Below are positions 45,204 to 55,858 of a stretch of DNA of 64,000 bases, one piece after another. The translations under genes were made by a program, and so were the position numbers. Numbering within the stretch: the stretch's first letter is position 1; every line of letters starts with the position of its first letter. The stretch is from Lomentospora prolificans (taxonomy: Eukaryota; Ascomycota; Sordariomycetes; Microascales; Microascaceae). The notes under the pieces were generated by a model. It did no database searches, was not told where the DNA came from, and was given only the letters and a program-made list of their open reading frames with translations. The stretch spans positions 868,001-932,000 of the forward strand of contig JARFXM010000007.1 in assembly GCA_029532625.1 (NCBI GenBank), in the 5' to 3' direction.

Positions 45204-47015
45204 CTAGTAGTAACTTCCTAGGTCTGCGGTGCCACCAGGCCTGCCATGGGCTGCCGGCTGAGTTGGGGGCTGGCGCCCTTGGCCGCCGAAACCCTGGTTA
45301 GCTTGGCTGTCGTCATAGTCGACACCAAAAGTCTGGTTTCTCGTGTCAACATCGTCAAGGGACCTGTACGAGAAGCCGCCACGACCGCGACCCCTTGCCG
45401 CCCCCCTCGCACCACCTCGGTAACCTCGTGAGTTAGCAGAGCCCCCGCGGTAGCCTCCGCGCCCACGGAAGCTTCCTCTCTGGCTGTTCGGACCGTGGTA
45501 CGATTCCTTGGGGCCGCGTGGATACTCGTCGTCGGCGTTGTGCTTCCTCTTCGAGGCTTTGTTCGCGAAAAGGCTCTCGTACTCGTCTTCTCTCGGGTCC
45601 TCGGGTTCTATCCGGAGGATCACCTTCTCTCTGACGGTAGTTTCAAAAACGTATGCCTTATCCGCGGGTACCGGTTGCCAACTCTTGATCTTGCCCGCGT
45701 CGATGGGCTTGGCACCCTTGCGGAGGGCCAGCACTACGAGCGGGAAAGGGTTATCAGTGTGAAACTTGGCTGTATCCGGGACGGGCCGCAGACACGCGGC
45801 CCAGATGCTGTTATCAAGACAGGCTGTGCCTGTGACCATCCACTTCATCTTGCTTCCCATGCCGCCAACTTTTTCCAGAATACTAGCCGGGCAGGGACGG
45901 GGGCAGATCAAGATGTTATTAGCATGGTACTTGAGATCCTGCTCCGCAACGCCGGCCGGTATTTGCGCCAATTTTATGAGTTTCTGTGAGTCTGCGTGCT
46001 TAATCATGTAGCTCGTGAAGAAGACTGTTTTCTTGATGGCGAGCTTCTCTCTAGAAATCTGCGCCGAGTTTGACATTGGATGATCGCCGTCCTTCGCTAT
46101 GGCCTGGTTGTGTTCGTTAACCATCTGCTGCACCTTTGCTACCTCAACAACAGGCTTCAAATGTATCGTTTTCTCGAAGACGTGAATAACTTCCGCCGCG
46201 ATCGGGGATCGAGTTGGTGCAAGTCCTGTTCCGCCACTCAGCCGAGCGTTGTAGTCGTTCATGAAATCTCGAAACTGCTTAACATGTTTGTGTCGGTCTT
46301 CGTATATGCGGATTTCGGTGGCAAATTTGTATGTCTCCAAAATGGCCTCGAGGAAGGCCTGCTTGAACTGCATGGTGTTGCTGAATCGTTCATCCTGCGG
46401 GCCGACGCGGGGCTTCAAACCCATCATGTCGAACTCGAGCTTCTTGCTCTTGCAGATTCGCTTAACTAAGTCCGCATACCCGTGCTCGGATCGACCGGTC
46501 AGGAGGACACATAGAGCATCTTTTTGCTTCATGCTCAGCCGAACGAGTTTGGCAATCTTTTCATTCCACCAGCCCTGGTACGCCCTTGCCTCCTCCTTCT
46601 CGACTCCATCGCCGGTTGCTGCGAGAATGCGTGAGTCGTGCCACCAGCCGCCATTGGTGAGAAAATCGGGACTCGATAGCAGACCGATTGTCGGACCGTT
46701 CCATAGCGATGGATTGGGGAGAGGGGTCTTGAAGACTGGAAATATCTATGTTACTTGGGGAGGCCATGGTGTTGTTTGCTTTCGTATGCTAAAACTTACG
46801 GGTGTTGTCAAAGTCGTAGATATGAATGGCCTTGATTTTGTCCACGGCTAAGGGGAAAACAGCGTGTTACCAAACATTACGCTCGCGCAGTAAGCTCGGG
46901 AATGCCTACCTGGGAGAGATGTTGCGAGACACGACCATCGACTGAGAGAGGTAACAGTGTGGTAGCTTGGCTTGGCAAGGCCATTCGGCGCGCCTTGCGC
47001 AAAAGATGCGACCAT
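45204..47015 (-). CDS. HAD-fold 'Swiss Army Knife' RNA repair-like protein with RGG tail
   Basis: Fungal protein with an N-terminal HAD-superfamily phosphatase-like domain related to RNA-repair polynucleotide phosphatases; the substrate is unknown. Exons: 47015-46910, 46847-46800 and 46735-45204, giving about 561 residues from the Met at 47015. An upstream in-frame Met at 47054 would add 13 basic residues; 47015 has the better start context. HAD motif I is HIYDFDNTLF with the two Asp at about residues 47 and 49. The family block TPLPNPSLWNGPTIGLL, the segment FLTNGGWWHDSRIL and motif II (CVLLTGRSEHGY) follow. The C-terminal third is an RGG/GRG-rich RNA-binding-like tail (RGGYRGGSANSRGYRGG). 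It is divergent from the eL43 gene. The family assignment is from memory of conserved motifs. Confidence 0.85.
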
Positions 47016-47465
47016 GACTCGACGGTGTACGCGGGCTTTTGAGAATCTGATCATGAAAAGTTGGGGTTCAGGGGCATAGGTTGTCCAAACCTAGGGCGAG
47101 GTTCAAATCCAAGCTTTTCGATACCTGAATTTCTTCTGATTGGCGTCGGACACAGTTGAGTGTTCGCCTCGCCGGAGCTCAGATCCGAACATATGAACAT
47201 TGTACATTGTAGCTCCGTTTCTGGGGCATTGATTACGTTATCATTTTCAACACCCTCATGACTCGCCATGAACTTTTTGTTGCGCCAGGCTAGTTTAGGC
47301 GGCAGCTCAGAAATTCAAGCACGTGACTAGCCCCCACCATGCTCCGCAGGCCACACAAAATTTACCATGGCCCAAAATTGCCGATTTTTTGCACTCTAGC
47401 AATTATCACGAGAATCGCCAACTACGCATCTCAATCGCCAGATTCCAGTCAAACCACACGACACA
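47016..47465. promoter_or_regulatory. HAD-SAK / eL43 divergent promoter with CACGTGAC
   Basis: A 450-base divergent region. CACGTGAC at 47320-47327 lies 139-146 bases upstream of the eL43 start. This is a Cbf1-type core (the reverse strand reads GTCACGTG), known from ribosomal protein promoters of some yeasts. The element is seen; the regulator is inferred. Confidence 0.45.
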
Positions 47466-48056
47466 ATGGCGAAGCACACTAAGAGTATGATATATTCCTT
47501 TGATTCTCTTGTATGTTACCCTTGCTAACAACTATTGCAGAGGTCGGCATTGTCGGCAAGTACGGCACGAGGTACGAACGATTCAAACCATCCTGATATC
47601 CCCAACTCCGACTTCATCCGCCTAACTTTTCCACGATAGATACGGTGCCTCTCTCCGAAAGGTCGTTAAGCGACTGGAAATCCAGCAGCACGCGCGATAC
47701 ACTTGGTACGTTAACCGATGGAGCAACCAGACTCTTCTGCGGCGGGAGTCGGACTTGGGAACTAACGGTCTATGGGAACAACAGCACTTTCTGCGGTCGC
47801 AACACCGTCCGCCGCCAGTCCTTCGGTATCTGGCACTGCGGTGGCTGCCGGAAGACCATGTCTGGTGGTGCCTACACCCTCGCGTGAGTTTTAAGCCCTC
47901 GGACGCGGTCCTGGACACAGAATCCAAGGACATCGTTCAACAACCCGCGGCCGTCCTTTTCTCTGTGTTGGCTAACCTAGGATCCGAAACAGTACCCCCG
48001 CTGCCACGACCGCTCGTTCCACTCTCCGCCGATTGCGCGAGATTTCTGACGTTTAA
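47466..48056 (+). CDS. RPL43: 60S ribosomal protein eL43 (L37a/L43)
   Basis: Zinc-finger protein of the large ribosomal subunit. Exons: 47466-47484, 47541-47571, 47640-47705, 47785-47883 and 47993-48056, giving 92 residues, the standard length. It reads [37 protein letters not shown]. The zinc-binding cysteines are in YTCTFCGRNTVRR and FGIWHCGGCRKT. The protein ends ARSTLRRLREISDV. For the last intron, AG at 47991-47992 gives YTLATPAAT, matching the family. An AG 12 bases earlier (47979-47980) would insert four residues in frame. The small first exons are typical of fungal ribosomal protein genes. AATAAA overlaps the stop codon. Confidence 0.95.
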
Positions 48057-48897
48057 ATAAACTTCAAAAAAGCATGTTGGAATGTCTTTAATGGGGCACA
48101 GCTCAGGGTTCCTGGCGTTATTTTTGGTTGCATGAAGGGGCAGGCTTCGGTGGGGGATGTCGTTTTGAGGGATACGGCCACACACAACTACGGAAAAGAC
48201 ATCACCGCCCCGTCAAGAGATGTTTCGTCCCCGCCGGCAATAGTTCGAATACGCATCCGGTCGATAAATAGTGGCTTTGTGCTAAAAGGAAAATTACCAA
48301 CCCGAAATACTACCCTCAGTTCGAGCCTTGCATCAGAAAAGTGTCTGCGTCGTGTAATGGAGTGTGAAGGCGTAACAGACCAACTTTTGGCGCACCAGAG
48401 CAGTTCATCGGTCCTGGTGCAGTCATATTGAATTCTACCTCCGACAGCGTCATACTGAAGTTGGGCACTGTTTTGCAAGAGCCACACTGCTAGTAGATGA
48501 TATCTTAATGATCTGTAGGCCATATTGAGGCACAAGTACCTCGGTACTCGAGGGCAATTCGCTTTCTTTATCCCTGTAACGATCTCAACTCCCAGGGAAG
48601 CTTAGTTCTGAGCCACGTAGTTTCAACTCTTGAATAGTAGGGGCTATGGCTGCCTTGGCTCGTGGAGATACTAGCTTGATCGAGAGATAATGGTCGGTGA
48701 AACGCACAAAGGCCGACAACGTATGTCGAGATTCCACTAAAACCCTGATTCGGAGTCGGGCATGCAAGTTTCGACAACAACCTACCCCTCTAAATTATCA
48801 CCTCAGCACACTCCATCACCCCGTTCGTCCTTCAACACATTAACCACGACTCCCCCGATCAGTATTATACGTACACCTCCGAATCTCTTCTCCGCCC
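48057..48897. other. Intergenic between eL43 and the DUF167 gene
   Basis: About 0.84 kb holding the eL43 3' UTR and the upstream region of the DUF167 gene. No gene was recognised. Confidence 0.5.
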
Positions 48898-49340
48898 ATG
48901 GCCGCCAAATCCGCCATCCGCTTCTTAGCCGGCACCAAAAAGAACCCTCTTGGCTCGCTTCAGTTGAATTGCCATGTGAAACCAGGTGCCAGCCGGGTCC
49001 GAGAGGGCGTCCTCGCCGTGTCGGATGAGGTGATTGAATTATGCGTGGCAGCGCAGGCGCGCGAGGGGGAAGCTAACAAGGCCGTCGTACAGTTGCTGAG
49101 CGAGGTAAGTTGAATCTTTGATGATTCTCAACGACTCAATAGAAGCGGGCGGGATGTTGGGCCAGCTGATGCGTGATGTGGTATGACTAGGTTCTGAACA
49201 AACCCAAGTCTGAGATTCAGATATCGCACGGGATGAAGTCTAGGGATAAGACGGTCATAGTTAGCGGAGTAAAGGAGACGGAGGAAGAAGCTGTCAGGAG
49301 TGTACGAGAGATGCTTCAGAAGGCAACTGATCAGGGCTGA
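48898..49340 (+). CDS. Small DUF167 (YggU/UPF0235) family protein
   Basis: Small conserved protein of unknown biochemical role. Exons: 48898-49104 and 49191-49340 (GTAAGT...GACTAG), giving 118 residues. Family features: LNCHVKPGASRVREGVL (the VKPGA block), then ELCVAAQAREGEANKAVVQLLSE, then a C-terminal half with SEIQISHGMKSRDKTVIVSG. All correspond to the beta-alpha-beta core of DUF167. Bacterial and human (C15orf40) relatives are of similar size. It is tandem with eL43 and convergent with the MFS gene; context gives no clear functional hint. Confidence 0.88.
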
Positions 49341-49963
49341 TCGCGGCTGTGACCGACTGATGTCGCCGCCCGAAAGCCGATACTCGGGTTCAAAACAAGA
49401 GATACCCTTTGCTTGATATTCTGAAAATCGAACAATCTAGCAACCTTTAAGAATGAGTACTGTTACATCTCCTCTCATTTTCTAAGTCTCCAGCACAGGG
49501 AAATCTGCCCGAGTCTTCTCCAATACTTCTACTCAATGGTTGATGTGGCTCGCTAGATTCAAGCAAATGAGACCGGAGCTTGACAATCAACGAACCCGCG
49601 AATGTTGTGTGGGGACTCTGGAGAGAGCTGGCTCAAGTCCGTCTCGGAAAGCCGACCTTCAACTTGGAACATCAACAGCTGGGTGGCATGCCAAGTACCT
49701 TGATATTCCCAGGTTATAGGACCCATCAAGTACTCTAAGAGTAAATCTATTAAAATCCCCTACCTACCTACGCAACTTTTATTACTTAAAAAAGAAAAGA
49801 AACTATTATAGCTACCTCCAAAAGTTGAAAAGAAGGATGAAGCGAAAAAAGAGAGCGAAAAAATACACCCGCAAGGACACCGCATTTAAATCATGATATA
49901 TCCTCTTATCCACCTCGCCCCTAGCTCACCTCACCCCCCTCTCATTCCCCCCCTTTCCCCTTC
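49341..49963. other. Intergenic, convergent 3' ends
   Basis: About 620 bases between the DUF167 and MFS stops. It is A-rich around 49780-49870; no gene was recognised. Confidence 0.5.
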
Positions 49964-52062
49964 TCAGACAATAGACTGCACAGGATGCAACGGAGGCGTC
50001 AACACCTGTTCCGCAACCTCCCCCCGCTCCCTCCGCTCCCTCCTCGCCCTCATAGCCGCATACCTCTCCCTCTTCCTCTCCGCCTTCTCCTGCTCCTCCC
50101 TCATCTGCAGCAGCACCCGACTCTTGGCCCTAATCTTGGCGCCGTGCTTCCAAAACACCAGCGGGATGGGGATCATGGCGACTTCGAGCAGGCCTAGAAA
50201 TGTTCCCGCCCACTGCGGGGTCAGCTTCGCATACATGCTCGGTCCTGCGAGAGGGAGAACACCACCGAGAATACTCCTAAAGACGGCGTTGCCCGCCAGC
50301 GCCGACGCGGCGTAGAGCCCGTACGAGGTCGCCAGATAGTTGGACCCGTAAATGAAGGAGAGCGTGTTGCCTGCGCCAAAGGGAATGCCGAAGGCGATGG
50401 GCGCGGCCCAGTGGATCGTGGTCGGGAGACCCGTCCAGGAGAAGCCGAGCTGGCCGATGGGGGTGAGGATGGCGCCGAGCGTCATGATGCTGCCTGAGGC
50501 TTCGGGTAGGACGCCGCCTGTTTGCGGGTCGCGGGGCTGGGCGTTGATGATTCGACGAAGGAGCGGTTCCGAGAAAATGACAGTTAGTGTCCCGATGCCG
50601 ATGCCCAGGAACGAGAGTCCGGTCATGCTCGGGGTCCAGCCGCGGTGTTGGGAAAAGATGATGGGGTACGCCAAGAAGCAAAGGTAAAGGATGGCGTAGA
50701 CGAGAGAGATCCTATTGACTATTAGCCCTGTCAACGAGTAACAACTCAGAGCCAAAACAAACATACCAAAAGTTGAAGAACCATAAGATGGGCTCGGTAC
50801 AGCACAATATGAAGGGTCGAGCCAGGTTCACCTTCAGGAGCTGCCACTTGGAGACTCTTTCATCGTACTTGCACCACCAGCGCGGGTCATCCGTTTCCTT
50901 GCGCTGTCTCGCCGCCTTTCTCTGGAGGATGGTCGGAGCATACGTCTCCTTGAGTGTAAGGAGAAGGGCCATACTGACACCAGCCATGATCAATACAATC
51001 CAGTTAGCCCAGCGCCAGCCCAGATATTGAAACACGAAGCCGCCAATCAAGGGGCCCGTGACGGGTCCGTTAAGGGGAGCAATAGACCATAGCGACATAG
51101 CAAGAGCCCTGTGCTTCTCTGAACTAATATCGACGATAGAGCCAGGGCTGTTGGTTATAAAAGCCGAGCCAAAGAGCGCACTTTATAGAGGAGGGATCGG
51201 AGAAGGAGGATCAACACGTCAGCCATAAAAAACACAAAAGAGACGAGTCGAAATGCACCGTTTGAAATCAGCACGATTTTTTGCGCCAAGAGGCAGAACT
51301 ACTAAACAAGGAAACCAGAACAACATACCCGAAGAATCGGACGACAATCATCTCCGTGAGGGTCTTGGCCAACCCGCAAGGAATGATGAGGAGAGCGGCA
51401 GCGGCCATGGAGCCCAGGTAAACACGTTGACGGCCGTAGAGTTCACTCAACGGCGCGACAACGAGACTTCCCGTGGCTAGGCCCAGTAGGTAAGTGGTAA
51501 GTCCCAGGGTTGCGATGGGCGTCGTCACGTCAAATTCCTTGGTAAGACCGGGAATCGAGGCGGTGTAACTGGTACTGTACAGCACGATTACCCAGTTGGA
51601 GTAGGAGAGCACGCCGAGGATCCATCCTCGGTACCACACCGACCAGTTTTGGGGGTCTTCGGGGTCGCCCGGTTCGAACACGACTTCATAATCCGGGGGT
51701 CGGGAGGCGGCGCTACAGATACTCGTGCCGGTGCGGGTGTGGGTCAAGGCATTCCGGGCTGCATGCTCCGAAGCAGTTTCTCGGTCAGCAGAGAGGGCGT
51801 GTTCGAGATCCGCGTAGGGATAGGGATCTTCTCCTTCTGCTTCGGTACTGGCTAATGAAGGCGGCCTTGTATCGTCTTTTTTTTCAGAAGGTGGCGCAAG
51901 CGAATGGGACGGAGAAAAAGAGGAGGAGGAGGTTGGGAGTGAAGAGGATGGAGAAGGGGGGGATCTCGGCATGGCGCCCGCCGGGGAGCGCGCAGGGGAA
52001 TTAGGCGAGGGCCCAGTCGTGACGACTGTCTCTCTCACCTCAACGGCTCCGTCTTTTTCCAT
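49964..52062 (-). CDS. MFS transporter, DHA1 multidrug/polyamine-type
   Basis: Major facilitator membrane transporter, probably a proton antiporter of the 12-helix drug family; the substrate is unknown. Exons: 52062-51329, 51180-50767 and 50711-49964, giving 631 residues. A long cytoplasmic Ser/Pro-rich N-terminus (about 1-145) contains the typical DHA1 segment GDPEDPQNW (132-140). The first helices follow. The motif A-like loop is LSELYGRQRVYL (205-216). Further along are ALFGSAFITNSPGSIVD, the motif C-like GPVTGPLIGGFVFQYLGWRW, a central basic loop, and the second helix bundle ending before a charged tail (KAERKRERYAAMRARRERRE). The first intron (148 bases) is longer than others here. The N-terminal extension is longer than in most relatives. 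No cluster partner suggests a substrate. Confidence 0.92.
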
Positions 52063-55000
52063 GGTTGGCTAGGGCCGATACGGGGGGATAACACCCAGTA
52101 CAGAGCAAGGGACGAGAGGGGAGAAGCGAGAATATACGAATCAATTGCTGGTACGAGGTATTAGGAAGCCAAGTAGTTGTGAAGACAGTACCAAATCTAC
52201 CGTGGACATTTCACAAAGCAAACGAAGCCTGTACGGGGAGACGGAGTTACCACGACGGTAGGGAAAAGAAAGCGTGTTGAGCCGAGGCACAAAACCTAAA
52301 CAAACACTACTGGAAAGGGGCGACAAGCCAGGACATATATGTGTCTGTGTGAGCACCAGGAGCTGACTGGGGATCCAATGAGGGAGAGAACCACGCCTTA
52401 CATGGAAGAAAAATATTCCAAAAAGTCGGACCGGACTTGGACTAGGGGCTAGCTCGAATACCACATCCTGCATATAGCCAGTGTGTGGTAGGATCCAACA
52501 GGCAGTCGACGAGAAGAAAGGAAAAAAAAAAAGTGCTGGCTTCCGATCAGAGTGGAGAGGGGTCAAGGGAAACCCGCCAAGGATGGAAGAGAGATGGAGT
52601 GAGAAAGAGATTACAAACCCAATCAGAACCATTCCCGGAACCGGATGCCGAGTGGAGCCTTTGAACTGCGGGCCTAGGGCCGTGCTGGGGACATTAGGGT
52701 GGTCCATAGCCGGCCAGGGATCAACTCCAGTGCTATCCACCAGTGGGCGTCCGTCCAGTCACGCCAGCGGGGAAGCCATCATTGCGGTCACCGGAGGGTA
52801 TGAGGTCCGTCTTGTCAGAGTGCAACCTCGTGATAGTCAACGATTCAACGGCGGTAAGCCGACCGCATGCTGGACGGCGTCCCTGGTTCTCTCCCCCGGT
52901 GATCTCGATCTGTGAGGTGCAAAGCTGTCGAGTCCAAAAGGGGCTGATTCGCGACCCACTTGGACTCGGTTCCGGCTACTAATTTGGAGCTGGGTGAGCC
53001 CTCGAGCCCCTCCCGAGCCCACTGCCGCGCGGTTGGTCGTTGTGCGCAGAAGCAAAAATGTCCGACGTGACATTCAACTAGACTCGATGCCCAATCACTA
53101 CAAGGATTTCCTCTTTCCAACAACAGGAACCGGAAATTCGGCGGTGACCCGCTCCCCTTCCCCGTTAACCTAGCCATCGCATCGTAACCTCAACTTCGCG
53201 GTAATGCATGGATGGGTGGCTTGCAGAGCCCTAGCTCGACCAACATGGATAAGAAATTATCCTCGGCTAACTCGTGATGCCTGCGAGAGTAGAGGATTGG
53301 TATGTTGGACAAAGGGCGCGGAGCGGGGGGTAGACCACGGTCCTAGGGTAATAAATGTTAGCGGTGTCGGCGGGAGCAAAGTTTCCTCACCATCGGTTCA
53401 GATTTAGCGAGAGTTGCCCGCTCGGCCGTTAGAGTTCGAATCGGCCATTGACTTGACTCCTTGCTCGGCGCCGGGATCAACAGGTGAGTCCTGGCGCAGA
53501 GGGCCTCAAAGGATTCCTCCGGTTGTCGGATCCGAAAAGAGACATCAATGTTTGATGATCGGCGGTCAAGTGACAAGCAAAAATGTCCAACCCAATCACG
53601 CTCCTTCCCAGGACTTTTCCAGAAACCCGCTTAGAAATGCACTCTGCGAGTCATCATTGCTGTTTCCTTCTGGTACGTGAGCTCGCCCGTATAAATTCAT
53701 ATAGCCCTATGAAATTCCTGTAAACGGGTTGGGGTGCTATTAGTATCCCATCCATTTTCCGAACAATCAATCCGAACCACGGAGAGTGCAGCCAACGCGC
53801 CCTGTGATAGACAGAGCGAGGATGCCATGTCATCGACTCCCCCCATATTCCGGTCGTTGACCAACTAACAAAGTTTCCTATCTCGTAGCTTGAAATTTAC
53901 AGTCTGCCGAATCCAATGCCCTTTGTGAAGTCAATCAAGGAAAACTTTAAAGCTAGTCAGATCAACCAATGATACAAAGTGAATTAGTCGTTCTGATCGA
54001 AAGGTGGGAAATGTGGAGAAAGACCCCATGATGAATCCCCGGATTCCAACTTGAGGTTTTGTAGAGGTGCCGAGGGTGCCGTTTCTGGCAGGTGGCGGGT
54101 GCCTTTTTTTTTTGGTAGCCTGGCCGTGCTTGAGTACCCCATCAGCAATGCAAGCCAGCAAAGTAGCCAGCCAGCTGGCCATGCTACTGTAGTCTGTCCA
54201 TGGTACAGAAGTTGTACGCTGGCCGGGGCCTGGCCGCAAACCAGTAATTTCAACTCAAACGCGCGCCGAGATCCAGGAGATGGGCAGTTCGAAAAGCCCC
54301 CTACAAGCACGGAAAGATCAATAGAAAATGGATAAATTCAAAGGCCCCACAAAGCCCGACCTTATCTTTTCTACAAAATATCGCATATTTTCCCAACTTT
54401 TTCGAGCCATTTCTCTGCGAATTCAGGTACACTGAGGTGACCTCAATGACTGAAGCCCACCCTGTGCTGTGCAATGGATTTTGCCACCCGCAGAATCACC
54501 ACTGGCGGTGGTCCACAGACGGGCAGCGACCACACGGCACTGGTGCTCCAAAATGAAAAGACACTGGCCGACTTCTTGTCGCCATTGTACACGACATCGA
54601 AGTTTATACGGCCAGCCGTGGGGTACACAACGTCTAGGAGCGTAGTAGATGAAGCCCTAGAGAGCACTCGGGGTTGTCGCTGGCTTTGCCTGTGTGAGGT
54701 GGCGGTGATCTGTGAAAGTGAAAAGAAGAGAGAGCATATGCCTGGCAAGGCAGCTTTGGCTGATGTTGATAGCCACCTGTAGAGGATTCTAAGCAGACTT
54801 TGTAGTCCAATATCGAAGGCCACGCGGTCTCTGACAACTCCGAAGTAATTAGAGGAGATAAATAAAGGTTCCTGATCTGAGAGTGTTCTTGAGCGCCGGC
54901 TCTCTGCGAAGACCGTATAGGTCGGAAAGCTTCCGTGCATCTCATTGCCATGCTTCGCGACGGATTCATCAACATTTTCCCCAGTGTATTTGTAGTAAAG

Positions 55001-55412
55001 GGCCCAAGTCTGCAGGATATATCGTCGCAGTGAGCTGTATGTCGTGAATCTAGCGCCTGGCCTTTTCAATGACTATAATAGGAGGCACCCACAATCCCTT
55101 TCGTCTCCTAGCTGATTTGCTCCACCAATTCTATCCATTCCGCCCTGCCCTGAGATTCGGCAAACTTTTCCCATCTCCTTTGGCCTTGAGAGATATTTAT
55201 CTTGTATTTTTTTGCATGGTTTGGTCTCAATGGTTTCCTCTAATTACCACGCTCCTCGATAAGCTGAAGCTGCTCAAGGGTGATTAGCTCTTAGCTTCGC
55301 CAGCTTTCGGGCTGTGTTAAATCGGAAGGCGACCCGCCAGATATGGTATGTTGAAATGTTTTTTTCTACGCGCGAGACGGATTCGACCTAATCATTTTCC
55401 AGCCACTGATAG
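52063..55412. other. 3.3 kb gene-poor region
   Basis: No convincing gene. A minus-strand open stretch at 54443-55069 (about 208 codons) overlaps a plus-strand one at 54474-54782; neither has features I recognise, and either could be chance or a remnant. GGCCAGC-type short repeats occur near 54130-54240. Confidence 0.4.
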
Positions 55413-55858
55413 TCAATTCCTGGCATGATTTAGGAAGCATTCGCGGTTATGGTCGCCGAAGTAGCCGCTACTGCATCTATTAGTGACTTCCTCCCTAATC
55501 TCGATATCCCTCGTTGCTACTACCGTAACTTCGTTATGTTGTCTGAATAGCCTCACGTTTGCCTGACAATCGTGGTTGATGAAACGAGCTGGTCCCATCA
55601 GAAGATATAGGGGTTTCCCGCCTCAGCCATTAATAATGCTGAAATCTTTACCTTGTGATAAAATGCCCTCCCCATATTCGGCGGTAATGGGGACCAAACT
55701 GCCAGTTAGATGTTTTATAACCTCACCCCGCTGGATGAAGCATCGAGTAGTGATGCTCGCCTCATGTTCCACCCCTTCCTGGCTTGTCAGGTTAACCTCA
55801 AAAGGGCAATCAGTGAGATAGAGACGCACGTAACGCCGAAGGTAGCCAGTGCCTGAGA
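55413..55858 (-). pseudogene. Dead fragment of a Set9/KMT5-type histone H4K20 methyltransferase
   Basis: The minus strand encodes a SET-domain fragment collinear with fungal Set9: YLRRYVRLYLTDCPFEV, HEASITTRCFIQRGEVIKHL, KDFSII, then GPARFINHDCQANVRL, VVATRDIEIREEVT and GYFGDHNREC. An in-frame TGA (55623-55625) interrupts it between KDFSIING and GGKPLY, where the family usually has an Arg; CGA to TGA is one C-to-T change. The alignment needs no gap across the stop, and the site has no GT for an intron. The catalytic Tyr-Gly-Asp segment before YFG is replaced by Cys-Ser-Ser, so the domain would be inactive. The N-terminal part and the C-terminal post-SET cysteines are missing or diverged. A possible old acceptor (CTTCTAG) precedes it. 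A functional Set9 presumably lies elsewhere (inference). Confidence 0.72.

Noticed and set aside
47095..47125. tRNA-like T-loop (GGTTCAAATCC)
   Set aside because: The flanking bases do not form a T-stem, and no acceptor, D or anticodon arms could be placed.
54443..55069. 208-codon minus-strand open stretch
   Set aside because: No recognised domain and overlapped by an opposite-strand stretch. It could be a remnant but cannot be supported as a gene.
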